NCBI GenBank assembly: GCA_033439795.1
Contig: JAUTDP010000007.1
Span: 3,038,001 to 3,102,000, forward strand
Direction of reading: 5' to 3'
Length of the DNA stretch: 64,000 nt
Source of the DNA: Sordaria brevicollis
Lineage: Eukaryota > Ascomycota > Sordariomycetes > Sordariales > Sordariaceae
The notes beneath the pieces are model-generated. The model was given only the letters and a program-made list of their open reading frames with translations. It was not told where the DNA came from and did not search any database. Shown piece by piece: positions 1-12,700 of the stretch (positions are counted from its first letter, which is position 1; each line of letters starts with the position of its first letter). The position numbers were made by a program, and so were the translations under genes.

Positions 1-1564
1 CCGGCGTGGCATCCGGAGCTCAACAGAGGCCGAACTACCGCAAATGTCTCCCACGCGCCCATACACCTGGATACCTGGTCGAATCGGCGATTGTGCCGAT
101 CCGGTTCTTCCGTGTCGCATTGAGATGGTTGAATAGACCTCCCCGGCCGGACCGAGTGGACATCGAACCCAGACTATCCTCCCAAAGCAGATGCTGTCAT
201 CTAGATAAGCGTTGCTGGCGCCATTTCTCCAAGTCCATGAGGGTTCATACAACTTTTATTTGTTTGGTCGCCCGGTTCGTCCTTGCCGCGTTATTCAATG
301 AGTGGCGCCCTCAACGGCGGAGTCGGTAGTGCGTACACCATTTCCCGAGGCCTCGTTATGTTTATTAGAATCGGTTGACGTGTGCAGAACTTGTCGTGGG
401 TTTTTATGTTGCGTATGCGGGGCGGCCAAGGGGGGAGGGGGGGCGGGGGGCTTTGATGGTGAGGGGTGACTTGTTGCATCGATGCGTGGGCGTGGATGTT
501 GGGGCATGTAGATGATCTCGATCGGAAAATAGAGTGCTTGTATGATGCTGACCTGTGAGTCCTGTCAGTCCCTTTGTTCAATTTTTTTCACGATGTGATC
601 TCCAGCGTTAAATTCGACTTTGGGTATGTGAGCTAGTGGTAGTAGCAAATCGCCCATGTTGGTAGGTTCGCTCTCCTCATAGTCACACGCAGTATCTTAT
701 AAGACGATATCCTCCATGTAGACTAAGAGTAAAGACATCTATCATCGGCCGCGCTTCGCCCTTGAAACCCTGACCACCTGCCCAGCGTTGGATCGGTCAT
801 GCTCAGGTCTTGTGCAAGAAGACAGATATATATTCGTCCCTTCCCCCAACTAGCAAATTATACCCAACCCATGCCCAAGTCTGTTGGTGCTTGAAGTCCA
901 TAATTTGACCGAACAAGGGGATCCAATCGATGTCTGAAGCTAAGTGGTGCGACATGTTCTCAAGTTGTCTAGGAACAAGACCTAGATGTCCATCGTTATG
1001 AACTCTTCTGGATCGACAGTGTTGGTCTTGCTGGTGTACGACGCGCGATTGCTGATTGGTAGGGAGACACAACATAAGGGATTCGAATGGCACGGACACA
1101 CGGATATGGAGCAGTCGATATGAGTGCCATCAAGGTTCTCATGAAACGCAGAACTGACGTTGCGGGGCGCACACTCGGCATGAATCCTGGGAATATTGTT
1201 AACCAAAATGACAGCATTCAAGGGTCAGTTCATGGTTTTGGGTAGCAAAAGCGTGGCTATTGTGATTGAGGGGGCCTGTTAAATATTAGCCCAGGCTGGC
1301 TTTGCTTGATTTGTGACATGAGAAGACTCTCGTCTCCTCCCCATTGCGCCGTTTCATGAACTACTCCGTCGATGAAGCATTCGTCTCGCACCCAGCAGAA
1401 AACTGCGGGATCCTCAATCGCAATTGTTTGGCATGTCTCTTTTTTGGTAATGCCTTTGATTTTGAATGCTAGAAGCAAGGCCCGTTTGCCGATCCTTGCT
1501 AGTCCCTGATGCACCGAAATCATAAACCACCTTTACCACCCAACTCCGGCAAGACCCGTTCCCT
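1..1564. other. Intergenic, no gene recognised
   Basis: This stretch lies downstream of the eL33 gene. Several short open frames on the minus strand between 800 and 1520 overlap each other in different frames, and none resembles a known family. A G-rich tract lies near 420-450. It may include 3' untranslated sequence of eL33. Confidence 0.6.
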
Positions 1565-2325
1565 TTAGATAGACGAGGGGTAGAGCATGATGCGGACGGA
1601 GGCACCGAAGGACCTGGAGGGGAGGGGAGTGGCGAACTTGGCGCGAACAACGCCGGAGTTGCCTGTGAAGTCAAAAGTCAACATTGAACGTTCTACCCAA
1701 GAGGCCGGGAAAAGAGGATAATTACCGTGAGGCCTGGTAACCTTGCCCCAGATCACGCGGATCTTGGTGCCGCGGACCTCCTTCTGGCCGCGGTAGACAT
1801 AGGCAACGCGCTTGCCAAGGTAGAAGCTGTATTCCCTGTCAATATCCATCACCGTGTCGTTCCAAGCGAGTTCTCCACGTACTTGGCAGCAGCAGTGTCA
1901 TCAACACCCTCGATCTTGATCAAGCTGGTCTTGGGGTGGGTGGTGTGACGGCCACGCTGATAGCTCAGGTGGCGACCCCTATGCGGTTCCTCTCGTCAGT
2001 CCTTGCTCGGTAAATCGTTGTTGTTTCCGGGTCCGTCTCGAAATAATCAAATTCCCAGCAACTGTCGTTCTCGGTATTCGTTTCGTCGCGGCGTAGTAAT
2101 CGGAAATTCGTTCGCAACGTCGATTTCTGTCGGGGGTGGCTACTCACTTGACATATACTGTAACGAACAGGGTCAGCAATGTCCAAGCTTGTAAAACGGA
2201 CGCAAAGAACCCCGTGCACGGGTTTCGCGACGCCGATGACTTCAAGGCGACGACGACAACACCGGCAATGTTCTTTGCGCAGGTGATTTGGGAGTCTCAC
2301 ATCTGTGGCCGGCTTCGGTAGGCAT
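1565..2325 (-). CDS. rpl33: 60S ribosomal protein eL33 (L35Ae family), 5 exons
   Basis: Structural protein of the large cytosolic ribosomal subunit. Exons in transcript order are 2301-2325, 2148-2157, 1883-1978, 1726-1826 and 1565-1662, which join to exactly 110 codons (109 residues). Recognisable family segments are [11 protein letters not shown] near the N-terminus, [38 protein letters not shown], and the C-terminal [15 protein letters not shown]. The start MPTEAGHR matches the usual N-terminus in position and length. The second exon is only 10 nt long; it supplies the last two bases of Leu9, Tyr10 and Val11, and two bases of Lys12. All four introns begin GT and end AG. The gene is intact and stands alone. 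The identification is from family similarity seen by eye; the microexon is inferred from phase and conserved residues. Confidence 0.93.
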
Positions 2326-3300
2326 CTTGACTGGCGATATGTTCCGCTTGATCAAAATTTCCCTGCCACGATAAAAGGGAACTCAGCAAGGAGTCTTGTA
2401 TGAAGACAATTGCTGATCCGGAGTCCTGCGTTGGGCGACGTGGTTGTGGCTCTGCACTTCGACGGCTCCCGGTAATTCGAAAATTGCCTGGTGGGAATTT
2501 GGTAGGGTTTGTGGTGCTTTGGACGGTTCGGAGTTTCTCGCCTTCCGAAAAGTGTGCGCCGCGCGAATGAGAGCCTAGCAGCGCGTCTTCCCAGCATGTC
2601 TAGGTGTGGCTGATGTCCGTGCGTCAGCCACACCTAGTGAATGCCCCCTGTCGCTCGTGCATCTTCCGATAACGCAGGGTATCCACCAGTTCTTATCAGT
2701 ATCGTTATCTTACTTAGCTTCCCTGCGATCCATGATGCAATCGATGGTTTTTTCTGTCCCTCTTTGCTTTGCCCCTCACTGTCATTCAATGGCTGCCGAG
2801 CCCGGGCAAGCTCCCGAACTGACTCTGACCCCCACATCCAGACTCCAACCTTAAACCTCCACGACTTTTGAGATGAGATGAAAATAGCTGACGTCGTCAA
2901 CCTGCGACACCAACGAAGCTCATCTAATTTCCATAATCCCCGTTGGACTCCAAGTTTGACCAATTTCGTGAGGTTTTCAGTTTCCCTTGTCGTCGAAGAT
3001 AACAGGCAGGCTGCCTGTATAATAGATATTTATGTAAGTTCGAACAAGAGGTCTTTCGGGCCTGTTTCCGCAGCTAAACTAGTAACCGGGGCATGCACAC
3101 TCCACCACTCGGTGTATAGTATTGTTTATATCCGAGCTGCAGATGTCTTTTTGTTCAATTCTACCGGCAAACGGCAGCATCAAGCCATTTAAGTATAACA
3201 CTCGTCAGATCCTCAAAGCCCACCCATGTGCCTAGCATCAGGGACTGAAGCACTTCTAGAGACAATGAACTTTCGTTAACTTGGGTCTTTTTTGAGCGAA

Positions 3301-3379
3301 AGATGCCTTGGATACCTAGACTTGCAAGTCTTGTTGCTTTCCATTCCTCTAGTTCTCAGGTCGTACATCCAAGGCATCT
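3301..3379. repeat. Short inverted repeat, 13-bp arms
   Basis: AGATGCCTTGGAT at 3301-3313 is repeated exactly in reverse complement at 3367-3379. The 53-nt spacer contains a smaller palindrome (GACTTGCAAGTC). It could be a hairpin or a remnant of a foldback element; no function is implied. Confidence 0.5.
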
Positions 3380-4268
3380 GCATGTTACAATGCTTTAGAG
3401 TGCGGCTTGACACGGCGCCTTTTCAGAATGCGCCTGAGGCAAGACCGGCGGGTTAACTCAAGTCGGATTCTTGCTTTGGATGTTGAGGCAGCTTCAGTTC
3501 TGACCTTTAGCGATTTTCTTTTGGGTAATTCCCAATGTGTTGAAGTGTAACTTCTGTTCTTCTTTCGAGCGGCTGAAGTGTTGTTTCTTCCATAACCGCT
3601 TGGTCTGATCTTTCGACGGATTTTGATAGTTGGTTAGACGTACCTTTACCTCTACATGTCTTAGATAACCCGGCGGGCATATTAGGAGGCACGGTTCATG
3701 GAAGACAGCAGGTCCGGATAGAGCTTGGGTTTTTCTGCGATGCCTTCGTTCAGAGATTGGACGGGTATCGGAACAATATTTGCAGAAGAGCAAGAGAAAT
3801 CTCTAGCCCATGCAACGTAGGCCGTGGTTGCGGTATATTTACCCCCGACCGACCCTGAAGAACGCATGGGTCGTCCAAAGTCTATGGGCTCAAAAGGTTG
3901 ACAAACCGCTTGGGAGCTATGGAGCCATCCGTACGGTCCTAGACACGGATTCACATCGCTTCCCCTTCACTTTTCCGCACCCCCACCATTCCCAACAGAA
4001 GCAGAAAGGGATCCATCCATGTAATTTGAACTTCTCCAACCTCCAATCTAATGGCCGTGTATAACAGTTCGCCTGAGACCCCAAAACCTTTACTTGCTGT
4101 ATTCGAACTTTTCATGCTTGAAGCCCAGGGCATCACCGACCGAGGACCAGATTAGCTCAGGTAGCTTATTATGACCGTATCCACTCGTTCTATACTGTCA
4201 AAAATTGTCCAGGGGCAACCCTGTTACGGCGCAAGATCGGAGCGCAAGCTGTCACTGTCTGGCGGGTT

Positions 4269-4628
4269 GGTTAAATCCACTGTATAGTTTGGTTAAATCC
4301 ACTGTATCCTTCAAGGCCGGCTTACACCGAAGTCATCCAGTCAGTACTGCGAGTAACTTGGAGATAACGACAATAAAGAGCCAATTTAGGCTTCAAAAAG
4401 AATTTGAGAGCTAGGTAGGGCTTTAAAGGAATTATTTTGAGAAATGGGGCCGGTTGTTGTTGAGATTTGTTCACGTCGCGAAATTGACTTTCGAGGTTCG
4501 GTGTCCATGACCTGGAGTTGGAGCCTAGGCGGAGCGGGAGGTTTGAGATGGCCCGTGCAGCTTGAAGTTTTGCTGCGATTTGGATATGGGTACAGTGGAT
4601 TTAACCAAATTATACAGTGGATTTAACC
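4269..4628. mobile_element. 360-bp inverted-repeat element with doubled terminal motif (MITE-like)
   Basis: The left end (4269-4306) and right end (4591-4628) are 38-bp inverted repeats with one visible mismatch. Each end is two tandem copies of GGTTAAATCCACTGTA separated by a short AT spacer. The interior has no coding potential that I recognise. I see no convincing target-site duplication, so either it has decayed or the true ends differ. This resembles a non-autonomous DNA transposon. Confidence 0.5.
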
Positions 4629-5665
4629 GCTGGGAATTCTACCGGCAGGAGTCATCTGGTCGAAGTCGAGGAACCACTTGACGGCACCCGCTTCGGATCC
4701 ATACCCTGGCTCTCGGTTCCATCGGTAGAGGTTACGCAGATGACGGCTTCCGTAACGCTGGGGTCCGGATAATGTTAAGAAATCTATCAGCCGGAGATCG
4801 GTGGAACCATGACATGTATAAGGCAAGCACGGGCGGGACGGGACCTTGTGTCCAGCTTCGCGAGGCTAACAACACCCAGCACCTCGATGTCTTTGACCCC
4901 AACCAGACCGACATGGAATGCTTGAGCCAACCTCCGCGATTCCCGTCCTCGAACATGGAGGGATGTAAGTATGCAGGGTGTCACCGAATCTGACGGGGAA
5001 AAAGGTCAATCTAGCAGCACTTTGTTCCATGCGATTATTCCGAACGAAGCGGACGAAGGAATATGGCATCGGGCTATCATGCATTAGGTAACGTGAACGG
5101 GACAAGAGTCCCGTCCGGAAAGGCCGGCGGGGTGGTCAAAAGAAGCAAAAGCTCTCTTGTTAAAGCTGTTATCAGATGGGGCCCAAGCTTTGGAGGCGGC
5201 TTGGCAGCGTTCACTCGGTCGTTGCCCTTCACAGAGGTTCATGAGGTAAGTGGTGCCAGGGTACGCCTCTAGCGTGCGGTGCGGGGCCGTGAGTAAGCTT
5301 GCCCCTCGTGGGCCGTGGTCCATCAACTGGACTGGTTGCGGCAGCAGCAGTTCTAGTTCGAGGGTCGCAGAGGCACCTCCAGTCTGCGTATCATTCGCTC
5401 CCAAGTGCCCTGGACCGGCCAGGTTCCAGGTTGAGGGAACTTCACCCAAATACGCCGTAGAAATGCCATTCACTTTTAACCCCGAAACCTGACCAGGCCT
5501 GCCCACTCTGTCCCAATACTTTCTTCAACCCCCATCGGCCATCGACGCAATCCTCTTCTTCCACTTTTCTCGTCGTCCTCAGGAGCTCTTTTTTTTTTTA
5601 TTTGCCTCGCCCAACCACCAACACGACGAATTTGTAATATCGACTCGCACAAGACGACTGCTACG

Positions 5666-7611
5666 ATGGCATCCGATCACCATGGAGCGTGAGTGCCCCT
5701 CGCCCCGCCAATATCAGTCATTGCGTGGTGGAGCTCAACAGCTTTTGGGGTTTGTTCGCATAGCTCTGTGCGGACCAATTCCTTCGCCCATCTCTGCCAA
5801 CCCGAGCTTCCACCATCACAATCATGATCCTATAGATGTTTGCTAAGGATCTGGACCTACTTGCTAACAAACATGGCGCTACAGTGCGGTAGAGCTCAAG
5901 GACAACACTGTCGTTGTCGTCCTTGGTGCCTCTGGCGATCTTGCGAAGAAGAAGACCGTGAGTTACTGCTAACCACTGGGCTACTGGATATGGAAAATAT
6001 ACTGACATGCATTTAGTACCCGGCGCTCTTCGGACTGGTGCGTAAGCCCTCTTCTGGGTTGCCTGCGATCATGAAGCTAACGATAACACTGTAGTACCGC
6101 AATCAATTCTTGCCTAAAGATATCCGCATCGTGGGTTATGCCAGAACGAAGATGGACCATGACGAGTATATCCGCCGCATCAAGTCGTACATCAAGACTC
6201 CGACGAAGGAGAGCGAGCAGCAGCTTGAGGAGTTCTGTTCAATCTGCACCTATGTTTCCGGCCAGTATGATCGCGACGACTCATTCCTGCAACTCAACAA
6301 ACATCTGGAGGAACTCGAGCAGGGACGCAAAGAGAACAACCGACTCTTCTATATGGCTCTGCCTCCCAGCGTTTTCACCATTGTTTCACAACATTTGAAG
6401 AAGTGCTGCTACCCCTCCAAGGGCGTTGCGCGTGTCATTGTAAGTCGACTATCGTTTTCGTTGTACATCAGTCTTTGTCTGACACTGCATGCAATAGGTC
6501 GAGAAACCGTTTGGCAAGGACTTGGCCAGCTCTCGCGAACTGCAAAAGTCGCTTGAGCCCGACTGGCGGGAGGAGGAGCTCTTCCGAATCGATCACTATC
6601 TGGGCAAGGAGATGGTGAAGAACATTCTTATCCTGCGCTTCGGCAATTCTTTCCTCGGTGCCACGTGGAACAGACACCACATCGACAATGTCCAAATCAC
6701 ATTCAAGGAGCCATTCGGCACCGAGGGCCGTGGTGGCTACTTCGATGAATTTGGCATCATTCGCGACGTCATGCAGAACCATTTGCTTCAGGTTCTTACC
6801 CTCCTTGCGATGGAGCGTCCCATCTCTTTCTCGGCCGAGGACATCCGTGATGAGAAGGTGCGGGTCCTCCGCGCCATTCCGGCGATCGAGCCCAAGAACG
6901 TCATCATTGGCCAGTACGGAAAGTCGCTTGATGGAAGCAAGCCTGCCTACAAGGAAGACGATACTGTTCCCAAGGACTCTCGCTGCCCCACTTTCTGTGC
7001 GCTCGTTGCGTACATCAAGAACGAGCGTTGGGATGGAGTACCCTTCATCATGAAGGCAGGCAAGGCCTTGAACGAGCAGAAGACTGAGATCCGCGTGCAG
7101 TTCAAGGATGTTACATCGGGTATTTTCAAGGATATCCCGCGCAACGAGCTCGTCATGCGCATTCAACCCAACGAAAGTGTCTACATCAAGATGAACTCCA
7201 AGCTCCCCGGCCTGAGCATGCAGACCGTCGTCACCGAGCTCGACCTCACTTACAGGAGACGCTTCTCCGACCTCAAGATCCCTGAGGCCTACGAGTCTCT
7301 CATCCTCGACTGTTTGAAGGGTGATCATTCCAACTTTGTCCGTGACGACGAGCTGGATGCCAGCTGGAGAATCTTCACCCCACTGCTCCACTATCTCGAT
7401 GATAATAAGGAAATCATCCCGATGGAGTATCCTTATGGTATGTGACTCCCCATAAGTCCAAAAAAGGGAGATTCGGTGCTAACACTGTCTAGGTTCTCGC
7501 GGTCCGGCTGTTCTCGATGATTTCACCGCGTCGTACGGCTATAAATTCAGCGATGCTGCAGGCTACCAGTGGCCTACAACCTCGGCTATGGGCTCCGGCA
7601 TGAAGTTGTAG
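5666..7611 (+). CDS. zwf1: Glucose-6-phosphate 1-dehydrogenase, 6 exons
   Basis: Catalyses the first oxidative step of the pentose phosphate pathway (glucose 6-phosphate + NADP+ to 6-phosphogluconolactone) in the cytosol. Exons 5666-5688, 5885-5957, 6017-6037, 6095-6439, 6498-7437 and 7493-7611 join to 507 codons (506 residues), the usual size for fungal enzymes. Visible motifs are the nucleotide-binding GASGDLAKKK (residues 22-31), EKPFGKD (156-162) and the substrate-binding/catalytic RIDHYLGKE (184-192). The third exon encodes only seven residues (YPALFGL). The start MASDHHGA was chosen because it lies directly before the first GT donor and restores frame into the conserved domain. A 307-codon antisense open frame over the large exon is a shadow of codon bias. 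Identification is secure. Confidence 0.96.
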
Positions 7612-9718
7612 ACTCGCGGCATTCGGTTTTTCTTGCTTTGAGCGGACAATGGATATGTTCTGGTAACGCGTGGTTGAACACTGCGTCATGAGCTGACAAA
7701 GGGAGGAGTTGTATCACGCCATGAGCAGATACGTTGGGACTAGATCTTGCTTCCATTTCCTCGGGGTTTTTCTGCGTTTTCTTTTTTCTGTGATGCTGGG
7801 AAAAGCATTAAAGGCAATTTCAATTGAGTCAAAAGAGGCATGCATGGGTTTATAGGTAACAGCGTGCATGGCTGTTATTATGTCCTTCACGATCTGGAGC
7901 GAACAATTTATGATGAGGTTCCTTCCTTATAGGTGTTGGGGATACAGGTAGTGACTTTGGCCTTCTTGTGCCTGGAGATGACTGAAGATGTGGAGGGATG
8001 CATTCTCTCATACTAAGGCTAACTTTGAGTAGCCAAATAGTCAAGAGACAGCGTCTTACCTTAATGGCGAGTATCTTCACGTTGAGGGTTGTGCAATATA
8101 AATTTCTTATGATCTGCTTGAACTTTACAAGTTCCAGTCTCATGTATGTACAGAACAGTAATGTTCACTTTCTGAACTACCGTATAATTCCGGGGCATAT
8201 ATGTTTTGGGGTTGTGACTAAGCTCGCTGAAAAGTTGCCAAACCTGTATGCATTTATGCCCACCAAATTCTGGCGCATGGTAAGGATTCTGAATGCTTTG
8301 AGCTCCAACGTTAACAATCCACCCTCTTCCTGCTGGCAGAACATGCACCTCTTCAAGCAGCTCTCTTGCAGAAGGGTTTGGGCTTCCAGGGTTAGACCAG
8401 AGGAGCAAAAATATATGTCCCGGAATTATACGGTACAGCATGTACAGATTTGACCATAAAGTTTTGCATTGCCACAGCCGTATCGTAAGTTACCATGTAG
8501 CGTAACGTACTTTAACAATTTGTCTGGGCGAAGCCAATAGACTTTTGCACTGCTGTACAAGTATCTCGAACTGCGAATGGCAATATCGAGTCTATTTCAT
8601 GCGTAATATGTGTTTGGGCCAAAGTAAATTAAGGATTTAAACAACCGGATACTTATTTGAACGGGGAACTGGATTCACTAAAGCTCGAAATTTTGCCTTG
8701 AATGCCTCAGCCTTGCGGATGTCGTCTCAAATTGCAGGTTCCACAAAGGTACTTGCCGCCACATACTAGACGCTACTTATAGCCAGGTACTTTTAGGTAC
8801 TTCCCAGCTGCTGCACAATGGGTACTGCACCAAGCGAAAAGTGACCCCAGCCTTACTGGAGAAGGACCCGGGTAACCTTTCATCTGCCACCAATCCCTGG
8901 TGGGTCTTGTTCCTCCCTGGCACCCGTTGCAGACTGCCCGACAGGGAGGGCAATTGTCACTGGTAACCTGCCTCGCCTGCCAAACATAGGTGACGGCACC
9001 ACCACGACGAACCTTTCAAAGGCACCAAAGAACGAAGTGAGCCACGCGCACGCACACATCGACTTCCACGCAATCATCTGTCGCTTTTTCCCTTGATCTC
9101 CATTTCTAGCGTACACTCCGATTTCTTTGACCGACTCTGGTGGGCGTCCCATTCTACCCAGGCTCTCACCTACCGCCTTCCTCAATCCACGAACCAGCGC
9201 GTGCTGCACTTTCGATCGACTTCCACTTTTGCGCACCTCCACTGCCGGGCAAATCTGAAACCCACTGGCGACCTTCACTTTGACATCAACTACGATCCGG
9301 CACGGCGCTCTGTTTTCGCCTACCGACGCAACTTTTTACAATCCACTCGCCACGCGGACCGACCGATGTGTATTTGTGCCGTCTGCGATTTTCTTAACGT
9401 TTGAGCCGCTGTTTGATGCGCGCTCCCCAGGGTCTACTCGACGAAGAAATTCCCTAGCGGATGCTCTTACCGTTCGTCTTCATTACAATCTGGACATCAG
9501 CGACACGTCCGTGGTAACGACCGTTACGCGACCAACTGATAACCCGATATATCGCGACACGCTTTCAATCTTGCGTCGTATTTTTCGAAGCTGTTACGCC
9601 TTGACGACCAATTACCGTCTTTCACGACTGCATTTTCAGAGATCGTGTCAGCAACACACGATAGTGGGGAACGCTCCTCGAGCGAGCGTTGTTCGCGCGG
9701 CAGTAAGGCACGCGAAGG
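7612..9718. other. Intergenic: G6PD 3' region, a MITE, MED14 upstream region
   Basis: Holds the 3' flank of G6PD, the small TIR element at 8180-8433, and a pyrimidine-rich segment (about 9060-9718) that is probably the MED14 promoter and 5' leader. Open frames here (for example 9093-9404) look like leader shadows without family similarity. Confidence 0.55.
8180..8433. mobile_element. 254-bp TA-flanked MITE, Tc1/mariner type
   Basis: About 27-bp terminal inverted repeats lie at 8180-8206 and 8407-8433, starting CCGTATAATTCCGGG and with two mismatches. Both are bordered by TA (8178-8179 and 8434-8435), the target duplication of the Tc1/mariner superfamily. The element is far too short for a transposase. 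On the minus strand it carries an uninterrupted, protein-like frame between the repeats (roughly 8220-8406), which may be a captured gene fragment. Confidence 0.7.
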
Positions 9719-12700
9719 ATGGAAAACGGACATATGAACGGAGTGCGCACCCATCACGACAGGAACTCGTGGACGAACGGCGTCAATGGAGGAGTGGCCA
9801 AGCGAGAGGGCTCGCCAGATAAGGGTAAAGCTCTCGCAAACATGTCGGGCTCCTCAGCCATGACAAACGGTGGAGGCGCCTCCTTCATGGATGTCGACAG
9901 CCAGCAGCCCGGCGGCTCCAAGTTCAACGACCTACCGGACGAGATCCAACATATCACGGCGGATATTATGCCACTAAGCTTACTCCTAACGAGATTGTCA
10001 CAATGGACTCACGCAAAGCTGCAAGACGAGATTACACACCTTGCAAACAAACCGTTACCACCAACTGTCATGAATGGCAACACCAATCACCAGTCCGCGG
10101 ATAATCACGATACCTCGCAGGAGAGTCTTGACAAAAAGGTTCATCTCCTGAACTTTTTGCAGGATATGCATCAAAAATGGGTCAAGACCCTTGTCATCAC
10201 GGAATGGAGCAAAAAGGCAGCTCAAGTTGGTGCCCTGATTGACATCAGGGTACATTTGCTGAACAAGCAGAATCTTTACCAAGAACTCTTCTGGGAGTTG
10301 ATTAGGATGAAGCAGGATCTTCACTGGGCGAAAGTGCCAGGCCCAGATTTGAAGACGGCTTTGGAAGTACTGACTACCGGTCAAGCGCCATGGATGCCCG
10401 AGGTAAGTTGGCGATCCTGATCATGCTTTGCGGCTTGGTGTTCTGACAACATTAGCTGGGGTATGTTGAGCCTCCTCCTATCACATGGGAGGAAAAAGAA
10501 GCATTCATCGATAACATCAACACGATGCTAAGTGTACGACTTACCTTCGACGAGCACGAAAAGATACCGGCCGCTTTCCGTGACTACAACATCGCGAACG
10601 GAAGGGTCACATTCAGAGTGAAGGGAGAGTTTGAAGTCGACTTGACGATCGGCGATGAGGATTTCGAGCAACAGTTCTGGTTCATCGACTTCCGCTTTCT
10701 TTTCACCCCTGCTCCAGCAGAGCTTTCGCATGGTGTGCGCACTTTCCTCGAGAACAAAGTCAACACCATTCTAGGCGATCAGGGCCTAGCGGGGTGCTAT
10801 AACTATCTCCATGAGTTTGTCTTAACTCAAAAGATTATCGAGTTCCGTCGGCAGGCAACAGAACTGGCAATGGGCAGGTGGGTTGACACCTTGAAGGTCG
10901 AGAAGCTCAACCGTGCCATGTCTATCCAATACTGGCTTAAGCCCCCACACGGCCTGGAGGGCCCTTCTTCGCAAACTGCCAAGAGCTGGATCTTGTTAGG
11001 CGTATGGAGCGGAAAGGGTGCCGAAGGAAACCCTGATTCGAAGCCTTCGAGCTACATCAACCTACGTTGGTTCCGCGACAACAAGGAGGTCAAGGATTTT
11101 GACATTCCCCTAAATGTTGACAATATTTCTGCGGAAAAACTTCTAACAGCAGTTATCGCAACTCATGTTGAATACATCCTCACATCGATATCGAGTAAGC
11201 TTCTCAGCAAACCTCGATTTGCCCAGAAGCACGCAAGACTTGGCCTGGAGATTTCAAAGGAGGAGCCACAGAATTCTTCTTTAACCGTACAACTCTTTGA
11301 CAACGACAAGGCAGTGATCAAGATCGAGCCCTTGACAGGCTTGGTTACACTGTTCCCGCGCTCCCCGGTCTTCTTGAAGGGGCAGGTGAAGCTGAACACC
11401 AGCCCCAGTGCCGCAGAAGAGGGCGCAAACCTCATGGAGCAATTAAGATTTGACCATACAGTCAAGGATCTCAATAGCCGTGTAAGGAGTATAGGCTGGT
11501 TCGTTTGCCGCCCGCCTATCACGCCGGAAGAGACCAAGGCTATTGTCTATTCGGATGCTTCAGGATCTCGGGAAGCTTTCAAGGCGGTTTGGCTCCGAAA
11601 GGCAAATTGGATGACACGACAATGGTTCGTCATGATGAGCATGAGTCTTGGTGGCGACCAATGGTGGCTAGTTGACCTGTACGTTTTCACCCCAATTAGA
11701 GGATGTTGATGATTGATGATGTGCTAACCCTGAATAGCTCACCACCGAAGCCCAACTTCCCTGCCGGTCGTCTGAGGCTGTTCACCAAGATGCCCATGAC
11801 GTCCAATCAATTAACGTTGTCGGACACGTTCTTCCGGAATCTGTCTGTCTACGCCGCTGGCATGATCTCACACATTACCGATCTTCGCCAGTTACATACG
11901 CTCAAAAAGTCACACACCGCTCTTGAGTTGCCGAATGACAGCCTACCACCCCAGGTCAGGCTGCCTACGATCTATGTGCGGCTATCGGAAATGCTTCAAC
12001 AGCGCCCTGGAACCAACAGCCGTACCTTGACGTGGGCCAAGGACTTTGTACCCATCATCTTCAAGGGAGTTCGGACTCATACAGGTGACCAAGAGGGCCC
12101 AGCAGATGCAACAGCCGCTCAGGTCCGACGTGATACGTCAGCTAAGATAAGAGCAGAGGCTAGATTAACGGTGATCGATAGGAACAAGTTCAAATCTCTC
12201 CGCGGAAATGTCGACCATGATGTGGCATACAACCATCGTACCGGCCAGTTCTCACTTAAGTTGCGGGCGGATATGGGTACTCCGGTGGTGGATTTGTTGG
12301 CCGATCGTGTACAGGCCCTGGAGCGTTTGATGGAGTTCGTTGAGGCCATACGATTGGCTGGTAGCAACGTCACTCCTCAGAGCGTTGCGCTTCGTGAGGT
12401 TGTTTTCACCTACAGTAACGACCCAGCAGAACCAGTTGCCGGTCCACCACAGGGTCCTCGTGCATGGAGCGTACACTTAGACCTCCCCAAGGATGCCAAA
12501 GTTATCCTTACTCTTGAAAAAGGAAATCCTCATATTCGCGCGCTGGATATGTTGCAAGAGATGGCCCAGTCTACGAAGACCGAGCTCCTACCGTCTTACC
12601 TTCCATTTTCCCTCCCACTCTATAGGGTATTGGACAAGATTGAGGACGAGTGGGAAACCATTGCGTCGAAGAACGCGGGCAATGTAACAATCGTGGTAAA

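Larger units (their letters stand above)
2326..5665. other. Intergenic: eL33 and G6PD upstream regions with inverted repeats
   Basis: The two flanking genes are transcribed away from each other, so this 3.3 kb should hold both promoters. I recognise no gene in it. It contains an inverted-repeat element (4269-4628) and a short inverted repeat (3301-3379). A pyrimidine-rich stretch near 5560-5610 lies just upstream of the G6PD start. The longest open frame (5084-5506, minus) has no recognisable family features. Confidence 0.6.

Noticed and set aside
803..1221. Overlapping minus-strand frames suggesting a decayed transposase
   Set aside because: I could find no catalytic motif or repeats at the ends.
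5084..5506. 140-codon minus-strand frame upstream of G6PD
   Set aside because: No domain and low-information sequence; most likely promoter DNA.
6468..7391. 307-codon antisense open frame over the G6PD main exon
   Set aside because: It mirrors the sense exon almost exactly and arises from the codon bias of a conserved gene; no family similarity.
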